Assembly (NCBI RefSeq): GCF_042427585.1
Contig: NZ_JBHMFC010000103.1
Location: forward strand, 1-64,000
Direction: 5' to 3'
Length of the DNA: 64,000 nt
Origin: Pseudalgibacter ostreae
Lineage (GTDB): Bacteria > Bacteroidota > Bacteroidia > Flavobacteriales > Flavobacteriaceae
The position numbers and the translations under genes are program-made. Positions 18,102 through 27,376 of the stretch are shown here, in pieces. Under the pieces are notes generated by a model. That model had not been told where the DNA came from. It made no database searches and worked only from the letters and a program-made list of their open reading frames with translations. The first letter of the stretch is position 1; each line of letters begins with the position of its first letter.

Positions 18102-18437
18102 TTACTCCTGATTATCTTGTTCAGTATTTCTGAAATAAATTTTGTCTGTTAACCATTCTTGAACTGCTAAAGCATGTGGTTTTGGTAATTTTTCGTAAAA
18201 TTTAGAAACCTCAATTTGCTCTTTGTTTTCAAAAATCTCTTCAAGACTGTCGTTATAAGTCGCAAATTCTTCCAACTTATCAATTAACTCTTTCTTGATT
18301 TCAGTATTTATTTGTTCTGCACGTCTAGAAATAATAGAAATAGCCTCGTAAATATTTTCAGTAGGCTCTTCAATTTGATTTCTATCGTAAGTCACAGTAT
18401 TGACCGGAGCATTTGTTTTTTTTAAATCCATTGTCAT
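18102..18437 (-). CDS. rpoZ: RNA polymerase omega subunit, Bacteroidota type
   Basis: A 111-residue protein with the omega/Rpb6 core: ENIYEAISIISRRAEQIN near residues 27-44, the helix that clasps the beta' subunit. The rest is acidic and variable, as in other Bacteroidota omegas. The ATG overlaps the bamD stop as TAATG; a second ATG two codons later is equally possible. It sits between bamD and coaBC, an order also conserved outside Bacteroidota for rpoZ-coaBC. Confidence 0.88.
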   Translation of the reverse strand: MTMDLKKTNAPVNTVTYDRNQIEEPTENIYEAISIISRRAEQINTEIKKELIDKLEEFATYNDSLEEIFENKEQIEVSKFYEKLPKPHALAVQEWLTDKIYFRNTEQDNQE

Positions 18438-19270
18438 TATATATTCTCTTTAGTGCTATATGCTTTTAATTCATCTTCTATTTCTAAAGCCATTTTTTCT
18501 GCTTCTCCCATAAATTCTGAATTGGGATAACTTTTCTTAAATGCCTCGTAATATTTTTTCGCTTCGTTTAAACGTCCTTCTTTCAAATATTCTATACCCC
18601 TTAGTGTCTTTTTAAATTCCAGACTATTAATAGCCAATTTGTAAGCAGAATCCAATTGATAAAACAACGCTTTTTCTCTTAACACCGATCCTGGGAAATC
18701 AAAATTAAAATTCTCAAAAGATTTTATAGCTGCGGGATAATCTGAAATATGATTGTATTGTTTAGCAATACTATATGCTTTTAATTCCAATTTATAATCC
18801 AGTTCTCTAACCAACTTACTAGCTTCTGTAAGGTATTGAGAATTGGGGTATACATTAATAAACTCTTGGAGTTTCTCTATGGCTACTTTAGTGTCTTTTT
18901 GATCTTTGGTATAAACGGGAGAAAGCATATAATAACTTTTGGCTGCTAAAAAAGCAGACTCTTCTCGTTTCTCACTCTTAGGATAACTAGACACAAAACG
19001 CTCAAATTGATAGCTTGACACATAATAATCCTTCATTTTATAAAATGAATTGGAATATAAATACATCAATTTTTCAGCTTGGGGCTTACCTCTATAATTT
19101 GGTACTATTTGAGCAAAAAGCTTATTGGCCTTCTCATATTTACCATCGTTATAATAGGCTTCTCCCATTTTAAATTTCTCGCCAATATCTTCAGATTTCA
19201 AAACCTTTTGATATTCGCTACAAGAGCTTAAAACTATGAAAGTGAGTAATATATATAAATATTTATTCAT
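18437..19270 (-). CDS. bamD: Outer membrane protein assembly factor BamD
   Basis: A 277-residue lipoprotein of the BAM complex, which inserts beta-barrel proteins in the outer membrane. The signal peptide ends in lipobox LSSC (Cys about residue 17) followed by SEYQKVLKS. The remainder is tetratricopeptide-like: pairs of helices with YNDGKYEKANKLFAQIV, SYPKSEKREESAFLAAK and YPNSQYLTEASKLV. This is the standard Bacteroidota BamD layout. It is the first gene of the operon bamD-rpoZ-coaBC-DUF4835-recN and has a TAATTTTG box 17 bases upstream. Confidence 0.92.
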   Translation of the reverse strand: MNKYLYILLTFIVLSSCSEYQKVLKSEDIGEKFKMGEAYYNDGKYEKANKLFAQIVPNYRGKPQAEKLMYLYSNSFYKMKDYYVSSYQFERFVSSYPKSEKREESAFLAAKSYYMLSPVYTKDQKDTKVAIEKLQEFINVYPNSQYLTEASKLVRELDYKLELKAYSIAKQYNHISDYPAAIKSFENFNFDFPGSVLREKALFYQLDSAYKLAINSLEFKKTLRGIEYLKEGRLNEAKKYYEAFKKSYPNSEFMGEAEKMALEIEDELKAYSTKENI

Positions 19271-19287
19271 GTAATTAAAACAGTTTG

Positions 19288-19295
19288 CAAAATTA
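19288..19295 (-). promoter_or_regulatory. -7 box TAATTTTG for the bamD operon
   Basis: Perfect TAnnTTTG on the minus strand, 17 bases before the bamD ATG. A -33 TTG is not seen at 19-base spacing. Confidence 0.5.
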
Positions 19296-19386
19296 AGCTA
19301 TTAAAGTGGATTTAAAAAATATTATTTTACTGCTAAAATAATTGTTGCACTAAGGTAATTAGCAGATTTGTATATTTTTTAACATT

Positions 19387-20265
19387 TTAAAATGCCGCTA
19401 CAAAACGGTTAATTTTTTCTTTAAGCTCTTCAGATGCGGGTACCAATGGCAGTTTAACGGTATCCTCACACATATTTAAAGCTTTAAAAACAGCCTTGAT
19501 TCCAGCGGGATTGTTTTCTTCAAAAATATAACCAATAACATCCATTAATTTAAAATGAATCTCATATGCGGCCTTTACTTCGCCCTTAAGCCCTAAACGA
19601 ATCATGTTGGAAAATGCCTTTGGAAAAGCCTGGCCTATTACAGAAATAACCCCTGCACCACCAGCCAATACAATGCCTAATGCCAAATCATCATCCCCAG
19701 AAATAATTAGAAAATCTTTTGGTTTATTCTTTAATAACTGTAAATATTGAGAAACACTGTTACCTGCTTCTTTTACGCCTATTATATTTTTAAAATCTTG
19801 AGCCATTCTTATTGTGGTTTCGGGCTCTATGTTTTTAGACGTTCTGCCTGGTACATTATATAAAATAATATCAATAGGACAAGCTTCTGCAATCACTTTA
19901 AAATGCTGGTAAATACCTTCTTGTGTAGGTTTACTATAATAAGGTGTTACAGACAAGATTGCATCGATATTGGATAAATCTGTCGTTTTTATCTCTTCCA
20001 CGACCTCGGCGGTATTGTTCCCTCCAATTCCCAAAACCAGAGGCAATCGTCCTTTATTGGCATTAGAAATGGTTCGTACCACATCTTGCTTTTCCTCTTT
20101 TGTTAAGGTAGCACTTTCTCCTGTAGTTCCACAAATTACCAAATAATCTGTACCATTTTCAATATTGAAATTGACAATATGTGTCAACGCATCATGATCT
20201 ATAGTTAAATCTGATTTGAACGGGGTAACCAACGCCACTCCAGTACCTATAAATTTACTGTTCAT
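19387..20265 (-). CDS. dapA: 4-hydroxy-tetrahydrodipicolinate synthase
   Basis: A 292-residue Schiff-base aldolase that condenses pyruvate with aspartate semialdehyde in lysine/diaminopimelate synthesis. Visible motifs are GTTGESATL near 46-54, the TPYYSKPTQEG loop near 108-118, the tyrosine in LYNVPGRTS near 137, and the catalytic Lys at about 165 in IGVKEAGN. Length is standard. It overlaps the end of the preceding DUF6913-like gene by eleven bases. dapD and dapF lie elsewhere in the window, consistent with the succinylase route to meso-diaminopimelate. Confidence 0.96.
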   Translation of the reverse strand: MNSKFIGTGVALVTPFKSDLTIDHDALTHIVNFNIENGTDYLVICGTTGESATLTKEEKQDVVRTISNANKGRLPLVLGIGGNNTAEVVEEIKTTDLSNIDAILSVTPYYSKPTQEGIYQHFKVIAEACPIDIILYNVPGRTSKNIEPETTIRMAQDFKNIIGVKEAGNSVSQYLQLLKNKPKDFLIISGDDDLALGIVLAGGAGVISVIGQAFPKAFSNMIRLGLKGEVKAAYEIHFKLMDVIGYIFEENNPAGIKAVFKALNMCEDTVKLPLVPASEELKEKINRFVAAF

Positions 20266-20785
20266 TTTTAATTTTATTTAATATCATTAAGTATTTTAAA
20301 AGCTCGTCCTTAAATATTTCAAATGCTTCTACATTCGTTTTGATAATTAAATCGTTTAAACGAATATCTGTCTGCATAATGCCTATTTTAAATTTTGCTT
20401 TAGACAAAGCGGTCATTAATTTGAGTTGCAAATCCTCGTGGGTGTAATAACTTATCAAAGCATCGAACCCAGTATCTAAAAAAGTCTTTAATTCTACATT
20501 TTTAATCGTGCCGCTCCAGCCAAAATCCTTGGGTTCGCAATAGAGCTTCCAAGCGCTAAATTCAGCATTATTTTTAGCAGAATATGCTATAATCTTTAGT
20601 TGGTTTTGATGAATATTCAAACCATTTGCCAAGGCTGCAAAACTTTCAAAATCAACATATTCATCAGCACTCAGAATCACTCCTAAGCTCTGAATCTTAC
20701 TATCGCCCACGTAAACATTACGTTTGGACAACATTTTATTTAAATGTTTTTTATTTGATTTCTCCTTAAAAGCCTTTAAAATCAT
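20255..20785 (-). CDS. DUF6913-like conserved hypothetical protein
   Basis: A 176-residue soluble protein with a basic N-terminus (KEKSNKKHLNKMLSKRNV). It has no signal peptide or membrane segment. From memory it matches a flavobacterial family named DUF6913 that usually precedes dapA; I have no functional evidence. It overlaps dapA by eleven bases, so the two are cotranscribed. A TACCTTTG box 18 bases upstream probably drives both genes. Confidence 0.75.
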   Translation of the reverse strand: MILKAFKEKSNKKHLNKMLSKRNVYVGDSKIQSLGVILSADEYVDFESFAALANGLNIHQNQLKIIAYSAKNNAEFSAWKLYCEPKDFGWSGTIKNVELKTFLDTGFDALISYYTHEDLQLKLMTALSKAKFKIGIMQTDIRLNDLIIKTNVEAFEIFKDELLKYLMILNKIKNEQ

Positions 20786-20803
20786 TTACTTCTAAACTTT
20801 CGG

Positions 20804-20811
20804 CAAAGGTA
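20804..20811 (-). promoter_or_regulatory. -7 box TACCTTTG for the DUF6913-dapA unit
   Basis: Perfect TAnnTTTG on the minus strand, 18 bases before the ATG at 20785. A TTTG lies 13 bases further upstream, shorter than the usual -33 spacing. Confidence 0.5.
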
Positions 20812-20996
20812 CTAAAAGTAGATTCAAATTATTGATTTTAAATATGAGGTTTACATATTTAATTTATTTGTTAAAATTGTATTATTTAAATGCGGCTCGA
20901 TACCATTTTTACTTACACACAGAAGCTGTTTGATGTCCTACGCATTTTAACGCTCTATAAAAATAGTTTTACAACAAACACGTAAACCTCATTCAC

Positions 20997-21776
20997 TTAT
21001 TTAAACAATACGTTGCTCTTCTCTGGGCTAAACCATACATTTTCGGAGGGTTTTAAAAAATTTTTAGCGGAAATAACGTCGTGTTCCCTATTTGATACTA
21101 CTATATATTTAAACAAAAACAGAAATCCTAATAGATGCAACGTTCTATCGAGCATGGCTAAACGCAAATCATACACATAGTACAAGCTTATATCGTTTAA
21201 TATTTTAGAAGATAAAAAACACATGCTTAACATTAAAAACAAAATAGAAGCTCTAGATTCCTTAATTAAATAAATGGCTAAAGCTATAAACGACATAATG
21301 AGCAAGCATGCACTTTTTAAAGTAACAAATAAAATTTCCGCACTATCGGGACTATTGCTTTTAACAAGCCCAAAAAAAACGAATAAAAAATAGGCGCTTA
21401 TTAAAAACATTAACATTAGATAAGTCCCAACCACTTTATCCATTTTAATAAAGCTAAATTTAGACCACACAGCACCTATTAAACAAAAACACCCTATGAT
21501 ATACATCAAGTTATAAGATTTCTCTAATAGTCCATAATTTGTAAAAGCAAATGCAACATCACCCAGAAACACACCTAAAAAGCCCAGCACCAAAAGAACG
21601 CTGGTTCCAATGCGTTTAAGAAAATAGCCAATCAATAAAGCAGGTATAAAAAATATATTAATCAAGTTTAACACAAGAATACTATCCGTAAAATACGCGA
21701 TGGTATTTATAATAACCACTAACACTAAAGCATAAAAAAAAATTCTAGAAGAACTGATGGAAAGCTCGTTTCTCAT
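20997..21776 (-). CDS. Polytopic membrane protein, YhhN-like (copy 1)
   Basis: A 259-residue protein from the ATG at 21776, with about eight membrane helices and a short hydrophilic C-terminal tail after residue 232. The longest frame starts twelve codons earlier, but a TATATTTG box (21801-21808) lies inside that extension, so the later Met (MRNELSISSSRIF) was chosen. The helix containing LGDVAFAF and the late helix SKILNDISLYYV recall the YhhN/lysoplasmalogenase fold; the match is weak. The neighbour at 21898-22614 has the same helix plan and similar acidic positions, so the two look like diverged duplicates. Confidence 0.7.
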   Translation of the reverse strand: MRNELSISSSRIFFYALVLVVIINTIAYFTDSILVLNLINIFFIPALLIGYFLKRIGTSVLLVLGFLGVFLGDVAFAFTNYGLLEKSYNLMYIIGCFCLIGAVWSKFSFIKMDKVVGTYLMLMFLISAYFLFVFFGLVKSNSPDSAEILFVTLKSACLLIMSFIALAIYLIKESRASILFLMLSMCFLSSKILNDISLYYVYDLRLAMLDRTLHLLGFLFLFKYIVVSNREHDVISAKNFLKPSENVWFSPEKSNVLFK

Positions 21777-21800
21777 AGTATATTTATTAAGTAGGTTTAA

Positions 21801-21808
21801 CAAATATA
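21801..21808 (-). promoter_or_regulatory. -7 box TATATTTG for membrane protein copy 1
   Basis: Perfect TAnnTTTG, 24 bases before the ATG at 21776. It is inside the longest open frame and decides the start. Confidence 0.5.
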
Positions 21809-21897
21809 ACAAAAAAAGACACTATACCGATAATAAATGCTTTTTATCGATAATATAGAATTATTTTATACGGATTTAAGTTTTAGAAATACTTATT

Positions 21898-22614
21898 TTA
21901 AATAACAAGCCCTTTGGCCCTTTCATTTTCTAATCCTGATTGTTGGTAATAAAAAAAGAAAGCCAAAATTGCCAGAGCAGAAGAAATAGAATTAAGCATA
22001 TTGGTTTCTGTAACATACAAATATGCTATATTAAACACCTCTGAAAACACAATACATAAAGACGCAATAAAGAGTAGCAGGGCCTTTTTATTATCCATAT
22101 AAAAGTAATTTATAAGCGATAAAGAAAGCACTAAAAGCATAACAATATTATAAATAAGTTCTACAAAATACTCAGGAACATATTCTTCTGAATCTACTAT
22201 ATACGGATTAATAATAATCTGTAAGACATATATAATATAAATATTAAGCGCAGACAATACCGCTATATGCATCTTATAATTTCTTATGATGGGGCGGAGC
22301 CTTAAAGATTTACAGATTTCGAATATCAGAAAGGTATAAGCTAAAATATAAAGGGAGTTGCCAAAAAAATATAAAATAAAATAGGGCATACTAAGCTCAA
22401 AAAATGACAGCAAATCAGAAATAGCATAACATATCAAAAATAGGCTAAAAAAAAGTGTTTTCTTTTTAACATTCAAAAAATAAAGCAAAGTAAACAATGG
22501 CACAATTAAAGCCCAACTACATCTAGAGATAAGCTCGATTTTTAAAAATTGGGAAGTAAAAAAAAGCACACATGTCACAGCAATTAGCATTGCTAAAATT
22601 TTTGACCTGTACAT
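21898..22614 (-). CDS. Polytopic membrane protein, YhhN-like (copy 2)
   Basis: A 238-residue protein from the ATG at 22614, with about eight membrane helices and a short tail (GLENERAKGLVI). The longest frame would begin at 22683, but a TATATTTG box at 22639-22646 falls inside it, favouring MYRSKILAMLIAV as the start. A conserved acidic residue in the third helix (CYAISDLLSFF) aligns with LGDVAFAF of the adjacent copy, and SEVFNIAYLYV with SKILNDISLYYV. YhhN-like lysoplasmalogenases are a possible family; function unknown. Each copy appears to have its own promoter. Confidence 0.7.
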   Translation of the reverse strand: MYRSKILAMLIAVTCVLFFTSQFLKIELISRCSWALIVPLFTLLYFLNVKKKTLFFSLFLICYAISDLLSFFELSMPYFILYFFGNSLYILAYTFLIFEICKSLRLRPIIRNYKMHIAVLSALNIYIIYVLQIIINPYIVDSEEYVPEYFVELIYNIVMLLVLSLSLINYFYMDNKKALLLFIASLCIVFSEVFNIAYLYVTETNMLNSISSALAILAFFFYYQQSGLENERAKGLVI

Positions 22615-22638
22615 AAGTCGGTTTATTGATTTATAAAA

Positions 22639-22646
22639 CAAATATA
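22639..22646 (-). promoter_or_regulatory. -7 box TATATTTG for membrane protein copy 2
   Basis: Perfect TAnnTTTG, 24 bases before the ATG at 22614, nearly the same distance as for copy 1. Confidence 0.5.
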
Positions 22647-22695
22647 TATAATTAATACAATTAAACGTTGAAAAACCATACATTATCGGTAAATA

Positions 22696-24696
22696 TCATG
22701 ACTCGCCTATCATTTCCAAAAATTCATACTCACTTAACACTGTGATATTTAACTGCTCTGCTTTTAGTTTTTTACTGGGTCCCATATTTGCACCAGCCAC
22801 AATAAAACTTGTTTTTGAGGAAATAGAACCACTTATTTTTCCAGCATTATCTTCTATTAATTTCTTTAGCTCATCTCTTGAAACGCTCTCAAAAACGCCT
22901 GTTACAACAAAGGTTTTGCCTTCCAGTTTATTAGTTTGTCCTTTTAACTCTTCTGCAGAAACCTCCAGTTGTACCCCAAACGCTTTTAAACGATTGATGA
23001 TAGCGTTGTTTTCTTCTGAAGCAAAAAAGGCATGGACGCTTTCAGCAATTCTTACACCTATCTCATCTACTGTAACCAAGTCGTCTGTTGATGCATGCGC
23101 AAGCGCATCGATACTTTTATAATGTTTGGCTAGTTTTTTTGCAACGGTTTCCCCAACATATCGTATGCCGAGAGCATATAAAACACGTTCAAAAGGAACG
23201 TTTTTAGAGTGCACAATACCATTAATTAAATTCTCTGCACTTTTATCTGCCATACGCTCCAAGGGCATTACTTGAGACTTGGTAAGCTCGTACAAATCGG
23301 AATAATTAGATATTAAGCCTTCGTTAACCAATAGCACGACGGTTTCCCCACCCAAACCTTCAACATCCATCGCTTTTCTGGAAATAAAATGTTGTATACG
23401 ACCAACAATTTGCGGCCTGCACCCATTATAATTAGGACAATAATGTTGTGCTTCGCCGTCTTGCCTCACCAAAGTTGTGTCACATTCTGGACAATTTGTA
23501 ATATACGTTGTCGGTTGAGAATCAATGGGGCGTTTTAACATATCTACACCTAAAATTTTCGGGATGATCTCTCCGCCTTTTTCAACATATACCTCATCCC
23601 CCTCACGAATATCCAATCGCTCAATTTGATCGGCATTATGCAAAGAAGCCCTTTTTACTGTAGTACCAGCCAGCTCAACAGGCTCTAAATTTGCTACTGG
23701 GGTTATTGCTCCTGTTCGCCCTACTTGATAGGTAATGCTATTTAACCGAGTGGAAACCTGTTCTGCTTTAAACTTATATGCCATAGCCCAACGTGGTGCT
23801 TTTGCCGTATAACCCAATTCTTCTTGCTGTTGTAAATCGTTCACTTTTACAACAATGCCATCGGTTTCATAAGGCAGAGCAAAACGATTTTCGTTCCAGT
23901 ACGCTATAAATGCCAAAACTTCTTCAATAGAATAAACCAGTTTAGTTGCTTCAGGAACCTTAAAGCCCCATTCCCTCGCTTTTTCTAAACTTTCAAATTG
24001 AGTACGTATTCCTAAATTAGTTCCTGTTAAGTTATAAAGCAAACACTCTAACGGACGCTTAGCCACTTCTGCACTATCCTGAAGCTTTAGACTACCAGCT
24101 GCGGTATTTCTTGGATTTCGATATGGTTCTTCACCAATTTCAATACGCTCTTCGTTCATTTTTTTAAACCCTTCGAAAGGCAATACAATCTCTCCACGTA
24201 TATCAAACTTTTGTGGATAATCTCCTTTCAATTGCAAAGGCACAGATTTAATGGTTTTTACATTCGCCGTGATGTTATCACCTTGAAAACCATCACCACG
24301 TGTTACTGCTTTCTGTAAAAAACCGTTTTCATAGGTTAAGCTTATAGATGCGCCATCATATTTTAATTCACATACATACTGAATGGCACCATCTACCATT
24401 TTTTTTATCCTCGTTTCCCAATCTTCTAAATCTTCTTTAGAATAAGAATTATCTAAAGAATACATACGATACTCATGGGGAATAGTTTCAAAATTCTTGG
24501 TAATGCTACCACCAACACGCTGTGTGGGCGAGTTGGCATCAAAAAACTCAGGATGTTTCGCTTCAAGTGCTTGAAGCGCTTTTAACTTTATATCGAATTC
24601 GTAATCTGAAATGCTTGCATTATCACGTACGTAATAATTATAATTATGTTCGCGCAATTCGCTGCGTAAGCTTTCTATTTGTTGCTGTATGCTCAT
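22696..24696 (-). CDS. ligA: NAD-dependent DNA ligase
   Basis: A 666-residue replicative ligase. The adenylation lysine is Lys112 in ELKYDGASIS. Other motifs include RGDGFQGDNIT near 135, EPYRNPRNTAAGS near 192 and YKFKAEQVSTRL near 308. A four-cysteine zinc site follows (CPECDTTL and CPNYNGC, near 405-430), then helix-hairpin-helix repeats and a C-terminal BRCT domain (EGKTFVVTGVFES, about 590-666). Length and order are standard. It begins well upstream of copy 2 of the membrane protein and ends 12 bases before the 22683 frame start. Confidence 0.97.
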   Translation of the reverse strand: MSIQQQIESLRSELREHNYNYYVRDNASISDYEFDIKLKALQALEAKHPEFFDANSPTQRVGGSITKNFETIPHEYRMYSLDNSYSKEDLEDWETRIKKMVDGAIQYVCELKYDGASISLTYENGFLQKAVTRGDGFQGDNITANVKTIKSVPLQLKGDYPQKFDIRGEIVLPFEGFKKMNEERIEIGEEPYRNPRNTAAGSLKLQDSAEVAKRPLECLLYNLTGTNLGIRTQFESLEKAREWGFKVPEATKLVYSIEEVLAFIAYWNENRFALPYETDGIVVKVNDLQQQEELGYTAKAPRWAMAYKFKAEQVSTRLNSITYQVGRTGAITPVANLEPVELAGTTVKRASLHNADQIERLDIREGDEVYVEKGGEIIPKILGVDMLKRPIDSQPTTYITNCPECDTTLVRQDGEAQHYCPNYNGCRPQIVGRIQHFISRKAMDVEGLGGETVVLLVNEGLISNYSDLYELTKSQVMPLERMADKSAENLINGIVHSKNVPFERVLYALGIRYVGETVAKKLAKHYKSIDALAHASTDDLVTVDEIGVRIAESVHAFFASEENNAIINRLKAFGVQLEVSAEELKGQTNKLEGKTFVVTGVFESVSRDELKKLIEDNAGKISGSISSKTSFIVAGANMGPSKKLKAEQLNITVLSEYEFLEMIGES

Positions 24697-24862
24697 TTAT
24701 TATTGTTCGCTCTTGTAATGAGCGGCATTTATTTTTTTATTAAACCTGAAAAAAAATGTATTTTAAAGAATACTAAAATAACACATCTTCCTTAGTGTTT
24801 AGACTTCAACTTCTATGTTTTTATTTTTTATTTTCATTAGAAATGACAAAATGCTCCCGTTT

Positions 24863-25744
24863 TTAACCAAGGCATGCTTTTATCATTCTGTCTTTTTTAA
24901 AGATATCTTGTTTTAATACTGTTTTTTCAAAGGCCTTACTTTCCAATAGCCTAATCATATCATCTCCTAGATACTCATTGATTTCAAAAAACAAACGGCC
25001 ACCTTTCTCTAAGTTATAAGTAGCGAAATGAGCAATAGCATTATAAAACACTAATGGACGCTCATCTTTAACAAAAAGCGCTAAATGAGGCTCGTTTTCT
25101 AATACATTAGCCTTCATGAGTTGTTTTTCTTGTTCGCGCACATAAGGCGGATTGGACACAATAATATCAAACTTAATCTTTTCTTTATTGTCATGGGAAG
25201 TGCATGGCAGCACAAAACCATCCATCTCCTGCTTCAAAATATCCGCTTCAACAAAAACCACATCAACAGTATTTAATGTTGCGTTTTTTTTTGCCAGGCT
25301 TAAGGCTTCTTGGCTAATATCTAAAGCATATACCTTAGCGTTGGGCAAATTTTTCGCTAAAGAAATGGCTATACAGCCGCTACCCGTACCAATATCCAAA
25401 ATTTTTATTTCTTTATCTTGTTCCGCCTCTTCTATCACCCATTCTACCAACCCTTCCGTTTCTGGTCTGGGAATCAAAACATGGGGGTTTACTTTAAAAG
25501 TTAAACTATAAAACTCGGTTTCCCCCATAATATACTGAATAGGCTGCTGTTGCTTCAACAACTCTAAAGCCTCGCCTATGGGTTTAAAGTCTTCAACCTC
25601 CATCTCTGTATTTAAGGCCAATTGTAGTCTAGATACTTTATAATAGAACGCTAACAGCATATAAAAAAAGTGATCCACTTCCTCGGAAGAGTACATAGCG
25701 TCTAATGCTTGATGAAAGCTGTTCTGGATGTCTTTTAATCTCAT
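24863..25744 (-). CDS. prmC: Peptide chain release factor glutamine methyltransferase
   Basis: A 293-residue SAM-dependent enzyme that methylates the GGQ glutamine of release factors. The family signature NPPYVREQE is present near residues 197-205, with the SAM-binding ILDIGTGSGCIAISLA near 119-134. The N-terminal helical domain that holds the release factor occupies the first 80 residues. PIQYIMGETEFYSLTFKV before the Rossmann fold is typical of PrmC (HemK). It is divergent from the LEA-type lipoprotein gene, with 94 bases between the open frames. Confidence 0.94.
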   Translation of the reverse strand: MRLKDIQNSFHQALDAMYSSEEVDHFFYMLLAFYYKVSRLQLALNTEMEVEDFKPIGEALELLKQQQPIQYIMGETEFYSLTFKVNPHVLIPRPETEGLVEWVIEEAEQDKEIKILDIGTGSGCIAISLAKNLPNAKVYALDISQEALSLAKKNATLNTVDVVFVEADILKQEMDGFVLPCTSHDNKEKIKFDIIVSNPPYVREQEKQLMKANVLENEPHLALFVKDERPLVFYNAIAHFATYNLEKGGRLFFEINEYLGDDMIRLLESKAFEKTVLKQDIFKKDRMIKACLG

Positions 25745-25799
25745 TAAAATACGTTCTTACAAGTTACACTGGCTCTTCTTTAGTTCGCAAATAACTTAG

Positions 25800-25807
25800 T
25801 ATCTTTG
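25800..25807 (+). promoter_or_regulatory. -7 box TATCTTTG for the lipoprotein-ribD run
   Basis: Perfect TAnnTTTG on the plus strand, 61 bases before the ATG at 25869. It probably drives the close-packed genes from 25869 to 28609. Confidence 0.5.
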
Positions 25808-25868
25808 CCGACTCTAAACCCTTCTTTTTTTTAAAAGAGTGAAGATACATCAATTCAAAAAAACACAT

Positions 25869-26324
25869 ATGAAAAGACTTATAATCTTATCAACAATATG
25901 CACTGTGCTATTGGGCTGTTCCATAACCGAAAGCCCTCAATTTATTGGTATTGAAAACATTAAAGTCTTAACATCCACATCTAAACATATCACCTTTACT
26001 GCCGATGCTTTATTTAAAAACCCCAACGCCATTGAAGGCACATTAAAAACAGACGCTATTAAAGTGTTTGTGAACGACAATGAAGTAGCAACCGTATCTT
26101 CTGAACGTTTTAATGTACCTGCAAAAAAAGATTTTAGCATTCCTTTAAAAACCAATGTACCAACAGATAGTCTTTATAGCAACAAAAACTTAAGTGGGTT
26201 ATTAGGAAGTATTTTTAGCAAAAAAATAAAAATTCAATACAAAGGGGATATAAAATATACTGTTTTTGGGTTTTCCCACACCTATTCTATTAATAAAACT
26301 GAAAACGTAAACATTAAATTTTAA
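25869..26324 (+). CDS. LEA type 2 (WHy-like) lipoprotein
   Basis: A 151-residue lipoprotein: signal peptide MKRLIILSTICTVLLGC with lipobox LLGC (Cys at residue 17). The mature part is one immunoglobulin-like beta domain, with FTADALFKNPNAIEGTL and VPAKKDFSIPLKTNVP, resembling the LEA14/WHy fold (LEA_2). A frame opening with GTG at 25839 adds ten residues ahead of the signal peptide and was rejected. ribD starts with GTG three bases after the stop. Function unknown; probably sits at the envelope. Confidence 0.8.
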   Translation: MKRLIILSTICTVLLGCSITESPQFIGIENIKVLTSTSKHITFTADALFKNPNAIEGTLKTDAIKVFVNDNEVATVSSERFNVPAKKDFSIPLKTNVPTDSLYSNKNLSGLLGSIFSKKIKIQYKGDIKYTVFGFSHTYSINKTENVNIKF

Positions 26325-26326
26325 AG

Positions 26327-27376
26327 GTGAGCACACACGAAACATACATAAAGCGCTGTATTCAAATCGCTAAAAATGGCTTAGGCCACACCAGACCGAA
26401 TCCTATGGTGGGAAGCGTAATTGTTCACAACAACAGGATTATAGGCGAAGGCTATACCAGTAAATATGGAGGCAGCCATGCCGAAGTGAATGCTATAAAT
26501 TCCGTAAAGAACAAATCATTACTACAAGACGCTACACTATATGTAACCTTAGAGCCTTGTTCTCATTTTGGAAAAACACCTCCTTGTAGCGACCTGATTA
26601 TAAAACACAACATACCCCAGGTTGTAATTGGCTGTGTAGACGACCATGAGCAAGTAGCCGGAAAGGGAATAAAAAAACTTAAAGATGCTGGTTGCACCGT
26701 TATCGTAGGCGTTTTAGAAGATGCGTGCAAACGCCACCACAAACGGTTTTTTATGTTTCATAACAACAAACGCCCTTACATTATTTTAAAATGGGCAGAA
26801 ACGGCTGATGGCTTTATCGCACCTTTATCTAAAAACGAACAAAAACCAGTATGGATCACTAATGCTTACTCCAGGCAATTGGCACACAAATGGCGTGCTG
26901 AAGAGCAAGCAATTCTAGTAGGCACGCATACGGTTTTACAAGACAACCCCAGCTTAACCACCAGGGACTGGGCAGGAAACAACCCCATTCGCGTGGTTAT
27001 GGATAAAGATGAAAAGCTTATAAAAGATTTTGCGGTATTTAATACGCAAAGTGAAACACTAACCTTGGTAAATTCGCAAAACAACACAAAAACCAAAAAC
27101 GCACACAGCTTAAAAAGTATTAATTGGAACACTACATCTTCTATAGCGAAACAAATTTGCGATGTTTTATTCCAAAAAAACATCACATCTGTTATAATAG
27201 AAGGTGGTACCAAAACACTACAAACGTTTATTGACGAAAATCTTTGGGATGAAGCACGTGTTTTTACTGGAGCTACTACATTTAAAGAAGGCATAAAATC
27301 CCCTTCATTTTCTGGAGAATTATGTTTCCAGCAAATGCTTATTACAGATATTTTGAAAATTTATAAAAATGATTAA
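26327..27376 (+). CDS. ribD: Bifunctional riboflavin biosynthesis protein RibD
   Basis: A 349-residue deaminase/reductase carrying out two consecutive steps of riboflavin synthesis. The deaminase domain has the zinc ligands His51 (GGSHAEVNA), Cys78 (LEPCSHFGKT) and Cys87 (PPC), and the reductase domain starts near 150 with ILKWAETADGFIA. The likely start is GTG at 26327, because the frame begins there right after the preceding stop and the usual N-terminus THETYIKRCIQIAKNG follows. It overlaps the next gene by eight bases. No FMN riboswitch was recognised upstream. Confidence 0.94.
   Translation: MSTHETYIKRCIQIAKNGLGHTRPNPMVGSVIVHNNRIIGEGYTSKYGGSHAEVNAINSVKNKSLLQDATLYVTLEPCSHFGKTPPCSDLIIKHNIPQVVIGCVDDHEQVAGKGIKKLKDAGCTVIVGVLEDACKRHHKRFFMFHNNKRPYIILKWAETADGFIAPLSKNEQKPVWITNAYSRQLAHKWRAEEQAILVGTHTVLQDNPSLTTRDWAGNNPIRVVMDKDEKLIKDFAVFNTQSETLTLVNSQNNTKTKNAHSLKSINWNTTSSIAKQICDVLFQKNITSVIIEGGTKTLQTFIDENLWDEARVFTGATTFKEGIKSPSFSGELCFQQMLITDILKIYKND

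Noticed and set aside
24863..25744. Possible split or frameshift in the prmC gene, whose N-terminal domain looks divergent.
   Set aside because: The frame is continuous and the N-terminal helical domain is variable in the family; NPPY and the SAM motif are intact.
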